From: Paragordius varius
Taxonomy: Eukaryota; Nematomorpha
DNA length: 64,000 nucleotides
Assembly (NCBI GenBank): GCA_964247055.1
Contig: OZ176052.1
Coordinates: 3,038,001 to 3,102,000, forward strand
Direction: 5' to 3'
The notes under the pieces were generated by a model. It made no database searches. It worked only from the letters and a program-made list of their open reading frames with translations, and was not told the origin of the DNA. Shown here piece by piece: positions 35,193-48,679 of this stretch; position 1 is the first letter of the stretch; the number at the start of each line of letters is the position of its first letter. A program made the position numbers and the translations under genes.

Positions 35193-37340
35193 AAATATTC
35201 AAAAATCTGAATCAATGTTGGGCACAAAAAATCTCTATTCCCTATAAAACTCCTATAATGACATATCTATGTCTGGATGTATCTTTAATATTTCAAAAAA
35301 AATATATATTGATAACTTTTAAAGTTAAATATAATTTATAATGATACATATATTATAAAAATAAATCGTTAACCAATCTCTTCAATTTGTCAGATATATT
35401 ACCCACACCACGGCCAATGCACCTCATGCGGCCCTAAACTTCTTTTTATGGCCCTGAACTTTTTAATTTTAATACAAATATCCTCAAATGAGTCACACTA
35501 AAATTTTATCGGATTATGGCCCTTAACATAAGATTTTTTTGTTAAAATTTTTAATAATCTGTTTAAAGTTTTTGGGCATAAATTTAAGTATTGCAGTTAG
35601 CAATGTTGGCTAAAATTTAGAGTATCAATGTTAAAATTTTTTTATTTTTTAGACTAGATAATTATCGATCTTAAATGCAAAGCAAAAAATTTGTAAATAA
35701 CACAATTTTTAATAAAAATAGACCAAATATTTAAACTCTGAGGTGATTAAATTGTTCAGCGTTATCGTATTATAGAGATAAAATGTTTTTATAATATTTT
35801 AAAGCATTTGTATACCGTTTAGGGCTCAAAAAAGTACGTTTTAATAAAATTATGCTTAAAATTAAATTGAAAAAAATGCTTTTTAATTTTTTTAGAAGAT
35901 ATTAAAATTTAGCATATATTAAAATTTTTATTTCATCCCGGAATTTTTGCGTTAATTTTAAGAGGAGTAGCTCATAGAAGAGCAAAAATTTAGGTATTTT
36001 AGAACCTACTTCTAAAATTTAATTTTTTTTAAAAAATATTGTTTTGCTTCTTTATTGTAGTTCATGATATATTTAGTGATTATTTTGGAATAAAGCATTC
36101 ACGAACGAAATTATATTGAATATTACAATACATTTTGGATTTATATCCTAGAGCCATTTTTAAATACCTTTAAAATCATTTAGATATTAAGCGGAATTAA
36201 AAAATAGGTTTACCTTATCTTTTAGGATATGAAAATTATCATAAATTGTGTAAAAATCCTTTTATCAAACTTTTTTGCCGCCATTTTTATTCTATAAATT
36301 TTTTATATCGCTAATGCAACAGGCAAATAAATGTATAAGGTTGAAATATAAATAATTAATTTTACAAAGCTTTTAGGCTACATTTTACCAACAAAAACTT
36401 GATATATTTTGATTTTATCAGCTATTGTCAAACGTGTTTGAGATGTCCTAATTTTAGGATCTAAAAGTCACAAAACTGTAAAAATATAAGTTTTTTTAGT
36501 ACATGAGAACTTTTGAAAATAACTTTCAAAACTGTAGTTTATTTACAAAATTGAGCTATGGGATATAAAACTACCCCAAAATGTTAACTATGATATAAAA
36601 TAAAAATGTAAGGACGTGTTAACGCTATTTTATTTTTTGTGTTGCAATATTTAGTAAGAATCCTAAAAAAAATACAATATATGTGTGAATATAAAAATTA
36701 GACAATATATTAATAAAGATTTAAGGTTGCTCCAAATTTTCAACCTCTCCCCCTTGCGGGGCATTGCCCCCTTTCCCACTGATCTTCCACATACTTTCTT
36801 AAATTACTCGTTATGCTCAAAGAACATAGATGATCTCGATGCATTTCTTATTAGAAAATATATATTTTCGCATTTCCACATTGTGAACATTTCGTAAGCG
36901 TAAATCTAATAAAATAATTTCAATGCATTCCATATTTTTTAATATTTTAATTTAACATTATCAACAATTCATATGTGTACCTGTACATGTGAATATGATA
37001 CGTATCTATAGATTAATATCGGTGCCAATTATATTAACATATAAAACTTTATTATATATTTAAATGAGTATATGTGGTGCAAAATATATAATTTTTTTGC
37101 CATTATAAATGTTTTATGATGATTTATAGCACACTTAGACCCTGTTTAATAGACTGATTTTTAACCCTAATGTAAATGTTATAATTAAGCCCCATGGTGA
37201 TTAGATAGACATTTTTTAAGTATTATTAAAAAATATATATTAAAGCTGAAAGTCATTTATTAACATTGATTAATAATATACATGGCTATAACATCCTTAA
37301 TATATTTTTTTTAAATATATCCATATGGTAAAATAAATGA
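35193..37340. other. intergenic, with old repeats
   Basis: Contains a degenerate hAT-like end near 35400-35540 ('cggccctaaac', 'atggcccttaac'), family Y sequence at 35700-36130 and family Z at 36360-36600. The 70-codon frame at 36685-36897 has no recognisable domain. Confidence 0.4.
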
Positions 37341-40300
37341 ATGGAAAACATTAGGGTCGCCGTGAGGGCCCGTCCTCTTTTGAAAAATGAAATTTCGAAT
37401 AACGAAAAAAACGCATTAAAGGTATCTCATTTTTTATGTGAAGAACACAGATTCTACCTTATTAATTACAAATTACGTTAAAAACACTACAAAACAATTT
37501 ACTTTTGATTATATTTTTGGTCCTGACTACGATCAAAATAATTTATATGATACTGTAGCTAAACCACTGGTTGATAATGTATTGAGTGGATATAATGGTT
37601 TGATTTTATTTTAATGACAGGGACTATTATTGCATATGGGCAGACTGGGGCAGGGAAAAGTTTTACCATGTTTGGATCTTCAAATAAATATGGAATTATC
37701 CCACTTGCCTGTTCTCATATTTTTGATCATATAAATAAATCAGACAATAAAAAGTTGTTTATTTTGTATAATTATAGATTTCTAGTCAGAGCATCATATC
37801 TTGAGGTTTATAATGAAGAAATTAAAGATTTATTGTCCAAAGAAACAAACAAAAAGCTTGAAGTAAAGGAAAGACCTGAATCCGGTGTATATATCAAGAA
37901 TCTTGCGACATTTATTGTTAACAATAAAGAAGATCTTATTCATCTTATTCAACTTGGCAATAAAAATAGTATTTATATTTTTTATCAATAATTTAAATAT
38001 TTCATTTTCATCACATTTTATGAACAATTGTGTATCAACTCTTTTATAAAATGTTTAAATAATATAAATTTTAACGTTATTTTAAAGAAAACTTAAAAAA
38101 ATCGCGCAACAACTTAAATTTTTGGTAAAAACATTTAATTTGAAATATAACTTATAAATAGTAAAAAAATAGTTTAGTTTGAAGCATTTAGCTTTTTAAA
38201 ATATTCCCCTATATACGTATTCAAAGATTTTTTAGCTACTTACAAAAATTACATAATACCTTTTTGTGAATTCGATAACTATCCTAAATAAACCAGAGGC
38301 TATATATTTTTTCTATAAAATTTCTATAATAGCGCCTGTTTAAATTAAATAATTTTTACATTCAAATTAGATATAAATCATATATTTTCAATAACATAAA
38401 CTTTCCTTTTTGATGTTAAAATAAAAGGGGCCACAGGACTTACCAATATGAATGAACATAGTAGTCGATCACATGCAATTTTCAGCATAACTGTTGAATG
38501 CAATGAACAACTCTCGACAGTTCCAATCGATAACCCTGGTCATAAAAAAGGTCTTTATTGTTAATTTAAGGTTGTGATGTTAAATGTTTAAATGGGTATA
38601 ATAATGTATTAATAAAAATTGGCATTATATAGACAAAACGGAAAAGTACGACATATTTTTTTTATTTAAATAGCTATACTTTGAATCTTGATTTTTATAG
38701 AGCCTAAATAATTGCAATTGAGTGTGTTACTAATTTACATCTATATTCCCTATTTTAAAATTTAAAATGATTTTACTGTATATTATCAACAAATAATAAA
38801 AATTCTTTATTAATGTTAGTTTTTTACCATTTATATTTTAGATAGTTTTGACTGTTATTTTAAATGGTTAAAATTATGAATGCATCTTAAAATGCATAAT
38901 TAAACGGCGATACCCAACCACCTATTAATAATTCATAACATATATTAATATAGACTTAAACCAAATTTCATTGAAACAAAGTTTTTAACAATCAAAACAA
39001 TATTGATTGCAAAACATAATTTTTCCAATCAATTGTTGTTATATATTTATTTGTCTCCTCTAGACTCTTCACATACTTGGATGGGGAAATTACATTTGGT
39101 TGATTTAGCTGGTTCAGAGCGTCTCGATAAAAGTCAGGCCGACACACATGGCCAAAAACGATTACGTGAAACGACGAAAATTAATTTTTCACTTTCATGC
39201 TTGGGTAATGTTGTTTCTGCCATTCTTGGTGCTCAGCGCAATCAAAGTAACGTTGTAACATCTCAAACAACTCAAACTAGTAATGAGACCGACAAAAATT
39301 CAAATGGGTCAGTTTTTTATTTGCTTACAAAAATGTATTTTATGCTTTTGAAAAATGAAATTTAAATGATATTAAAATGTTAAATTAAATAATTGTTTCA
39401 AATGTGTATAGCTAGTTACAATCAAATTATAAAGAAAAAACGAAAATTAAACAGTAAATACTTTTTAAAAACATTTATATTGGTTAAATTTATTTTAATG
39501 CTTTGTAACTTATATTTGTTGTTAAATAAGGGATAAAAAATTGTAACACACATCATAATTAATTATTATTAGCATGTATATAATTGTGTGTAATTTTTAC
39601 GTTTATTTATAATTAAATTATTATAATTCCTAATATTGTTGCAAATACTTAGCGTGGGTCCATCAAATACCTGTCACATACCATATAGAGATTCAAAATT
39701 AACGCACATACTAAAGGATTCTCTGGGAGGAAATTCCAAAACCATAATGATAGCTAACATTGGACCGGCCGAATCCAATTATGAAGAAAGTATAAGGTAT
39801 AGAGTAGTATTTTAATCTTTTTGACCAATATATAAAGTTTTTGGTCATTTCATGGGGTAATTATTTACGCAAGTACTGAGTATTAAAGATTTAGGTTTCC
39901 CAATGTGTAAAAAATATGTTTTTGTATATATTGATTTTATTCGAATTTTTATACTGCTGCGAAACGTCCGCATATATATAAAATTAATTTTTTATTTTTC
40001 TAAATTTATTGTTCCTAGTATTTTAACAATTATTGACTCATTTATTCAAACATTAGCACCCTAAGATACGCACAACGTGTAAAATCAATCCAAAACAAAG
40101 CCATAATTAACGAAGATCCGAAAGATGCCCTGCTAAAACGATATCAGACTGAGATTGATGCCTTAAAACAGCTTTTGCAAACAAAAGATAATGAACCCAT
40201 TTTGACTTCAGATCAGTTTGATGGTGGAGAGAAGCAAGGTTTACTTGAAAATGATTCAATTCGTATATTAATTTATATTAAAAATAAAAATTGGGGGTCC

Positions 40301-43041
40301 CATTTTTCAAATTAAAAATAAGTTGTATCTTTATTTTTTCACATATCTAATACGATTTAAGCTGTTAAATACGGGCTATAAAATATGGTTGTAAGTGAGC
40401 CACATAATTTTAAACTCACATATATTGTGTGTAATAAATAATGATTTTAATGTATGGTGACTCTTGTCTTTTCCAATGCGTATTGCATCTTTGATTTACC
40501 AACTTTACTTATTTTACGTCATATCTAATAAACAATACTGTTTATAGAGAGGGATTTAAAGTATTAAAATAGTTACATGCCATGGGGACTATATGTTTTA
40601 TTATTAACAGACAATAAACTTAGATTTCAAAAAAACAGATAGCTTTCTTCTAATTTTAACGATATTTCAATTTCTTCCTTTTACCACGTTTTACTCTAAA
40701 ATGCATACCTTTTTTTGTCCCAAATATGGCAGATAAATCGTCGAGTAAAACAACCAAGAAGAAAAAATTATCATTAAAAACTTTGGAATTAAACTTGGCA
40801 CATGAACGTGACCTTATTACCCAACGCAAGGATTTACACGATGAGGAAAAACAAATCTTGGAACGAAAATTGGCTCAACGTGAAACTCAACTCTTGGATG
40901 CACGTTTGGAACGGGATGCCTTAACACAAAAATTAAATTTGTTGGAACAAAAAATTTGTATTGGTCATTCTAAAAACGCTTCTACTACCCTCTTAAGTGG
41001 CTCTATTGCAAAAACAGGTAAATCATGAAAATTGGTGTGGTATTTAGGATATTTCTGGAACAATATAGGTGTTTTACATATATTTTCCGCATATCAGGGG
41101 TGTCCAACAGATATATCTTTGCGACGGCTTTGATAATTGTTTTTTTATTATTTTGAACAATGACATATTTTCTAAACGTATTTTAATTTAAATCCAATTT
41201 TAAATTTTTATACCATTTTTTAGAGCGCTTTTACGTACAAAAAAATATGTTAAACATTTGAACATTCCTGATATCTCTATACAAGATGGACTTCTGTTTT
41301 ACAATTTCTAACTTAATTACATTATATTATTGTAGTTTAAACTTATTGACTTAAAAAAATTATACAAAATTCTAAATGTATATACAAATTAATTAGTTAA
41401 TACAGTAACCGACGACACGAAAAACGAAAATGGATATTACAAACCATATGATAATGATAAAAATTTTGGGATAAATGATGAAGGTATTATACTATTTATG
41501 CCTTAATTAATTTTGACATATACATACACATTAAATCATCAAACATCTGCATGTTTTTAAAAAAAACGCGACTAAACTTTTTTAAAAAAAATAAATTAAA
41601 ATCTTATTATATATAATTGGTATAAAATTGCAAAAATTATTTTGTGTCAATCCCAACTAAATTATATTTAAGGAAAAAAATAAGTTTGATAAAAAACTTT
41701 CAACTTGTATTTGAATATAAGGAAGTGTTTTGCCTGTTTTTGCGCATAGATGGTATTTAAGTGGCTGATACATAACAAAAAAAGTTAAAATACAGGCTAC
41801 TCAAAAATATTCCTCACAAATGTTGGTTTTACAGTTTTGATAAAAACAATTTAAATATCATTTTTGTTTATATATTTAGATCACCGCTTGGAAGAATTGA
41901 TAAATAGTCTTGAATATGGACCTGATATTGGAACCGATGTTGATGATCCCTTTAATTTGGCTAACATTGAAAGACAACTAAGAGCCACAGAGGCTGAGTT
42001 AGAGGATAGGTTGGTTTTAAAATATTTATATAACTATTTTCAAAATTGTCATTGTTAAATATATTTTTATGAGTAAAGTAAATAAATGATAATTTAGAAG
42101 TGTCGTTATCATAAGGTTTGGCTTTTATACATAAATTTGGGTATCCTAATATAATAACATTTTTTAATTTAAAGACCGATTTAGAAAATCGAAAATTTAT
42201 TTTGTTACTATAATTTTTTATTTTTAACTTAATCGGGATTTTATAAAAAATATAAGGTATTTTGGCCTGATTTTTTTAAAACAAATAGATTAAAACATTT
42301 ATTTTATTACAGAACTAAACGGCGACAAGAATTATCGACAGTTTTGCAACAAACTCAAGCCACTAAAATTTCGATGGAAATGCATTATGAAGCCCTTAAA
42401 GACCAACTCAAAACTAAAAATGAAAAATGTACCATATTATTGGAGGAGCTTGTTAATGCAAAATCTAAAGTATTTTTATTTTTTATGCTCTATTATTAAT
42501 AAAATATAGGTTTTCTGACCAGATATAGATATATTGAACATTATATATCTAAATTATTTGAAACATACAAATATACAGTCGAATATTTGTCTAAAAATAG
42601 GTCCGCACAAAAATTTAAATTTAAAATACAAAAATATGGTTATGTTTACCAAAATAGTAAATACACAATAAGAGGTGTGATTATTAAACAGATCCGAATA
42701 AAATATTTTTAAGAACCATCCTTATGATTTTTTAATTAAAACCTAAACTATTAACACATATTTATATGTTTTTGCTATTTATTTAAACGTTTTTCTTTGA
42801 ATAATTAATTTTATTATATTTTTTTATTATATTAACTATTCTTTTCTTTATTCACTTTTGGTTTCTTTAGTTAAAAGACATCAAGAGAGAACATGCGATA
42901 AAGGTTGAGAATTTACGAACGAAATTAGCCGAACTTGATAAGGATAACAAATTATATGCAGCTATTGTAGACGATTTTTTACCCAGGCCAGTCGCGACGG
43001 AAAATGAGTTTATATTATCTTTGGAAAGAGATTTTATTAAA

Positions 43042-43085
<44 letters not shown>

Positions 43086-44658
43086 ATTTCAATAATGTGT
43101 GATAATTCACATGTTGCCAATTTATTTGGTATAATATGAGAGAACACGGGTTTTTTTGAGTTTTTTTCAAAACCGTTCTGGTGGAGGAATATGTTTTTAA
43201 ATTTTTATTTTAATACAAATATATGCATTCTTTTAATCATATATCCTGAATAAATTTTTTGGCTTATATGTTTACTTTTATAATCGCTTTTCATCAAAAA
43301 TTAGCAATTTCTTAGCTTTTAAGATGGCTAAATCCAAACCGTTTGATCAAAAAAACGTTAGAACTGAAATTAAATCTTTTAATTAAATTTTTTAAACCAT
43401 GATGATCATTTTTGAAGCCGCTTTCCTAAAAAAGGGGAAATCAATTGAAACCTAATAAATAACATACTTTTAACTTATATGATTTAGCACTCAACACAAT
43501 ATAGATTATCAAGAATTAATACGTAAACATAGTACTTGGAATGCAAGCGATCAAACGTGGCAAGTCAAATGTATAGCTTACACTGGAAACCATTTAATCG
43601 ATTCTGACGAGGAGGATGCCCCTTACAATCAAATAGGGAACTCAGATTTTCAGGATACTTTGAATAATTATGGTTTCAACAATTTTTTCACATATCGTTT
43701 TAAATTTTTTACTTTTTTTGAAATAAGAAAGAGAGAAAAGGAATGAAGAGCACAGATTTTCAAAATAATGAGATAGACCCTCAATTTGTTCGTATATCGT
43801 TTTTATATTTCATATCTTTTATGAAACTAACGAAAATGACCTACAATCAAATAAGGAACTCAGATTTACAGGATATTTTGAATGATGGTATTCTTTTATA
43901 CCAATACGATAAAAAAATTTTTTTACTGCTTTTTGCAAGTAAAAAGTTGTTTTATGAAATAGTGATTTTTATTTAGTAATATAGGGCTTTAGAGATTTAT
44001 CAACCATTAATCACTACTATTGTTTATGTAATATTAAATTATATTTTCTTGAAAATGAAGATAAAAATTATTGACCCTTGAGTTAGTGAGAATTGAAACT
44101 CGTATAAATTTTATTTAGAAATATTTTAGTTAACATTTATTTGTTTTAAATGTCTTCTTGCCAACGTTTTCTTCCGTTGATAATATAAAATAAATTTTTG
44201 TAACGAGTGTGGTAGTTTTAAGTAGTTTTGTTTCATAAAAAACTCTTGATTTGTTTCAATAAAGTAATAGTTACTATGATTTAGTTTTTGACCCAAATGA
44301 ACGGCTGGTCAGCTTTTTAATTCCAGTCATTCAAAGTATAATCAGTTGAGAGTTACCATAAATGCAAATATGTCAAAGCCAAATAAAAAATGAATTTAAC
44401 AAATTAGAAAGCTTAATTATTGTCAACGAAATATGTATTCAAAGATCTAAATAATACAAAATTTTTATAGATGTGTCTACACCAATGTCATTGAATAGTT
44501 CATCTAATAATGAATTACCGTATGATGCAAATTCTTTCCCTTTCAAACTTTTTGATACGACAACGAAAGTTAATAAAATAATTTTTTTCCCTAATAAATT
44601 TTTTTTGTCAGGCAATATTTTAATCCTTATGGTTTTAACTTTAATCTATATTATATAG
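37341..44658 (+). CDS. KIF3A: kinesin-II motor subunit KIF3A, 15 exons
   Basis: Exons: 37341-37421, 37444-37597, 37621-37753, 37778-37968, 38428-38550, 39064-39307, 39653-39796, 40057-40238, 40733-41017, 41406-41483, 41880-42009, 42313-42469, 42871-43007, 43488-43672, 44471-44658. All joins keep frame. The motor domain starts [13 protein letters not shown] and has the P-loop GQTGAGKS (usually GQTGTGKT), switch [14 protein letters not shown], switch [18 protein letters not shown] and [10 protein letters not shown] charged coiled-coil stalk follows, then a KIF3A-type tail with DYQELIRK and CIAYTGN. KIF3A pairs with KIF3B and KAP3 as the plus-end motor of intraflagellar transport. [14 protein letters not shown] fits KIF3A better than KIF3B or KIF17. 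The last exon is less certain; AATAAA lies at 44791-44796. Confidence 0.92.
37422..37443 (+). other. 22-nt intron 1 of KIF3A
   Basis: gtatctcat...atgtgaag, 22 nt, GT-AG. Removing it joins N-A-L-K to N-T-D-S-T-L-L-I in frame; reading through it changes the frame before the conserved [10 protein letters not shown]. Confidence 0.85.
37598..37620 (+). other. 23-nt intron 2 of KIF3A
   Basis: gtttgattt...aatgacag, 23 nt, GT-AG. Its removal restores the invariant kinesin string [13 protein letters not shown]; retention gives an immediate TAA. Confidence 0.92.
37754..37777 (+). other. 24-nt intron 3 of KIF3A
   Basis: gttgtttat...aattatag, 24 nt, GT-AG. Removal gives [18 protein letters not shown], matching kinesins. 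Retention would keep the frame and insert eight residues, so this intron is easily missed by gene prediction. Confidence 0.88.
41095..41270. mobile_element. non-autonomous hAT MITE in a KIF3A intron
   Basis: 176 bp beginning caggggtgtccaac and ending with the inverse of caggaatgttcaaatg. It has the same ends and internal 'ggctttgataatt' block as the MITE at 14827-15017. Flanks show only ATAT on each side, not a clear 8-bp duplication. Confidence 0.65.
43047..43083. repeat. (TA)n microsatellite, longest of nine
   Basis: An uninterrupted (AT)n tract of about 37 bp in a KIF3A intron just after exon 13. Others lie at 8787-8806, 11345-11368, 12675-12700, 13175-13197, 14392-14419, 15549-15577, 28497-28520 and 29464-29484. 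They are densest in the exon array, where they lie at duplication joints. Confidence 0.8.
43590..43890 (+). repeat. short duplication of a KIF3A tail-exon segment
   Basis: The segment with 'tacaatcaaatagggaactcagat' followed by 'aggatactttgaataa' (about 43625-43672) recurs at about 43841-43890 with a few changes, downstream in the intron. The second copy keeps a GGTATTC donor-like end but has no evident acceptor, so it looks like a partial exon duplication. Confidence 0.55.
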
Positions 44659-44799
44659 GAAAAAAGTCAATTTATTTCAATGAATGGTTACCTCATGCCT
44701 ATTAAACTTTACCAAATGGTAATATATTATTCAATTTTTAATTTTTTGGATAATGTTTAAAAAATATGGACTATAAAGTTTTTTGTTTTCAATAAAACA

Positions 44800-46360
44800 G
44801 ACTTATTTTAAATTTTATCTGAGAAATGGTTTATTTTTATGTGATGTAATTTTTTCTTTATCTAATAATAGATATATGGTCCAATGCCTAATTTGTGATA
44901 ATCTGATCGAGAATCCCATTTGATCATTAGAATACTCAGTTTTTATACCAAACTAATTTGTGCAATACTACTCCTTTTTATACAAAATTTTTAATTATAT
45001 TTTTAACATTCCATTTTCATATAATATAATAATGTTTTTTTCTATTCCATGCATTCCAATATTTAATTTAAAGATTCAAAGTGCAATAGTTTTATAATAT
45101 ATTAATTTATACATATAATTATATTTTGTCATGCTCTTATATTTTATAGTCACAACAAAACCACTTTAGTCACCAATAAATATAATACAAAAAATTAATA
45201 TCTAAAAATTTAACACTATTTTTTCATTGCTATCTTATGAAAGCCTTTTTTTGATAATTTTACGTGATAAAGTTTAGCTCATACCTTATATTATTACAGG
45301 AGTACAACAACATCTTTTTGCTCCATACTCTAATACGCGTTGGCCTATATTCTGATAATGAGATATTTAAAATATTTTTGTTTTTGCATATATCCTCTGG
45401 CGTTCCCAATTACAATATCTATTAAATAAAGTTCAATTCTCCCAAAAATAATCTACTATGTCATCGCTTATGTTGCATAGTAAATAATTCTTTTCAAATT
45501 CATTTAAGGCCAAGATCTATATAAAAACATTTAAACTTCTCTGATATAAATAATTATGTTTTCACGCAAAATAAATCAAGTTTTTTTCAAGCATAGACTT
45601 GTGACTAATATATTATTTATAGATTGTAAGGATGTTATAATACGTTATATTCCAAACATTTGAAAGTTTTTTAGTAGGTTTTTAACTGGAATAGTTGACT
45701 ACCTTAAGTGTGTTTAATCAATAATGTAAAAAATATGGAAATTATGTATATTGAAATACTTATTTATACCTTGTAATTTACTAAAACATAAAGGCGATTA
45801 ATCATAAACCATTTATAATTTATGGTTTGACGTGACAGAAAAAAATCCTTACAATCAAATAAATGGCTTGAATAAATGTAAAAATACTGCTCCTATAACC
45901 ATTTTTTGTTTTATTATTAATTATTACATATTTTTACTAATATAATAAAAATCTTAAGTTTCTAATTGTTTTTGAAAAAATGACGCCAACTAATTTGATA
46001 TTATTCCTTTTTTAAATCAAAATTATTAGTTGATGCCTAAAATAATTTTAGGTAAACAAAATTTAAATATGCAACTTATCACAAGAATTATAGCTACATT
46101 AACAACTTTACATATTTTTAGTACAATCTATATTTGTATTTAGGGTGGAGGAGTAGCCACCCAGATTTGCGATATTTTTTAAACTCTCGGGATAAATAAC
46201 ACGGTAGAAATAACAAATTGTTTTGAAATTTAACATATTTGATTTTTAATGCGCCGCTTATATTTTAACTTAAAGATAACGGAATCAAACGGATAACTTT
46301 GAATTAAATTCCTTTGCAAATAACAACTTAATTTCGTCGTTTTTAAAAATATAAACTAAT
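44800..46360. other. intergenic, nothing recognised
   Basis: AT-rich sequence between the KIF3A 3' end and the transposon-like block at 46.4 kb. No exon, RNA or repeat was recognised. Confidence 0.4.
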
Positions 46361-46369
46361 TCGATATTA

Positions 46370-47260
46370 AAGCTGGGTTTCGTACCGCGTCGAAAAAAAT
46401 GGAACCGGGTTGGTTTCTTAAAAGTATAACGGTTTCTAAACCGGGTCTTTACGTTCATAACCCGGTTTCATTTTGGTTTGTGACCTTCTATCATTAATTG
46501 ATATTCATACAACATTTTTAATTACACATATAAATATGTATGATTAAGTATCACAACATTATATAAAATGGCGCGAGATCCTTGTTGTTTTTTATTTAAT
46601 TAGCACTAAATTATACATAATATTGTGTGGGCAGCTGGAATTTTAACCACCAATGTAAGTGTACATAATAAAATTTTTTCGTGAAATCTGTTACCAGAAA
46701 AAAACCGTTTTGAGTACCAATGATATATTTTTCACAATATGATATAGTTTATAGTTATGGTTTTGTTAAAATTTAGGGGTTGTAAAATTATTTAAAGAAG
46801 ATTCTTTAAAATTATAGAAGTATATAATATACAAAGGGATAACCTGGATAAATTTATCTCATTTTGCCTTTTCCTAAGCTAAGAGATTCTGATATTAATT
46901 TATGGTTTTTTCAGAACTTTGGTTTAATTAAGGTAATTATTTTTAATCCAGATAAAGTAATCTAAGTAAATAATTGTGTCTGTGGTTCTCCTAAACTGTT
47001 GCAAAAAAACTGTTTCAACATGCTAATTCCATATCACTCGATAACGAGATAAAAATGTTTAATTGATCATTCCGTTTGGATGAGAAACCAGAAAAAAATT
47101 ATCATACAAAATTAGATACTATTTTAACAATAAAATTTATGTTTTAAAGTAAAACATATGGAGTCACTTATTAAGAAGGTGGAACCGGAACCAAGATGGC
47201 TTCTATCTCACGGGTTCCGGTTTCATCTGGGGTCGGTTCGCTCTACACCAAAGCACCTTT
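46370..47260. mobile_element. degenerate hAT-like non-autonomous element
   Basis: Both ends are rich in 'aaccggg/cccggtt' blocks: 'tgggtttcgtaccgcg...ggaaccggg' on the left and 'ggaaccggaacc...ggttccggtttc...ggttcgctcta' on the right. The same blocks end the element at about 55610-57145, whose right terminus reads as TAGGGCTTCGAACCGG when inverted. The interior is non-coding. Confidence 0.4.
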
Positions 47261-48679
47261 TTTATAAAATTTTAAAACTGTTTAAATGAATAAACTGTTA
47301 AAAGCCGAATAGTAAAATCAGACATTTTTTAGTATCCTTAAATTCACAAAAGAATTTGACTAAAAATATTGATTTTTTAATTGATATCTGCTTATTTATA
47401 TGATTTTGATCCTCACGTAAAAGATAATATTAATATTTGAGCACAATTCATATTTATACTACATAAATATTACATTTAATAGAGGGGTTCATTTACTCTA
47501 AATTGTATCCAATAAATAATTTATAAAAATAAAATGTTTTATTAGATTTATACATTAATATGAATAAAGATTATATTTTCAAAATATGACTACAAGTAAA
47601 TAATGACATAAAAATATAAAAATGTTTAAATTCAAAATTAAACTAATTTTATTAATTTATTTGGGGAATATGCATATTAAAATGACAGTTTATTAATGTA
47701 CCCTAAAATTACCCTTAATCTTTTATAAATATTTGCAGTATTATTAATTTAAGGGAAAATAACGGAACTTCTTGTTTGAAAAATATTGGTATTATTTGTA
47801 AAAGGGCTGAGAAAAACTAATTCTTATAATTTAAATTTTTGAAACAACCATTGTAACTAAACTAAAAAAAATATTTAGGATTACTATGATATTATTATTT
47901 ATATTATAATTACAATTTTAATTATTGTTTAAAGTGTTATATTAATTAAAATTTTTTATTTTATTGGTACAATTTTCATCTCAAAATTTTGGAATCAGAC
48001 GGTTTTTATTATACAAGTCAGTAATAAACAAGCTAGTATTATTAATTTTATACATAGGACTAACATTAAATAGCGATATGGGTTTAATAATAGTGCAAAT
48101 AATTTACGCTTTTTCTTTCTAGCCAATAGAAATGCTCTTTACTGTATATGCTATCTACAAATATTAAATGAAAACGAGCAATGTATTTTAACTCACACTC
48201 TAATCTAAAGTAAATAGGATGGTTTGTGTTTATAATTCCATATGCCGTTTTCATAAGATTAAAAATGCGTATATTTTGACCACAAGAAGTTCTGATTTTT
48301 CCTTTTAAATAATTAACAACATATACTATATATTTTTGGATCCATGATATGTGACCCTTAATATGACATTTATTTTAATAATAAAAATAAGTAATTATAC
48401 AATAATTAATATGGTAAAAATGTGTTATTTTTCAATTTTGGATAAAAATAAACCTATATTAACATGCATTTAACATCACCTAACATGTTATTAATGACAA
48501 AAATAAAGGATTATATATTATATTAAATGCGGATGAGATTTCAGAGGTATTGAAAATAATTAATCTATTGCTAAATGATAAGGCTAAACAGTTAAAAATA
48601 GGTAAAAAAACTATTTAAAGTAAATTTTTGTTTAAAACAATATAAAAACAGCATAAGTTAAGGTAAAACAACACTTTTA
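47260..48679. other. intergenic, nothing recognised
   Basis: AT-rich stretch downstream of the GPCR gene with no identifiable feature. Confidence 0.4.

Noticed and set aside
40239-40314. Read-through end of KIF3A after exon 8
   Set aside because: The frame continues for about 25 codons, but the stalk and tail continue in phase from 40733, so a donor at 40239 is preferred.
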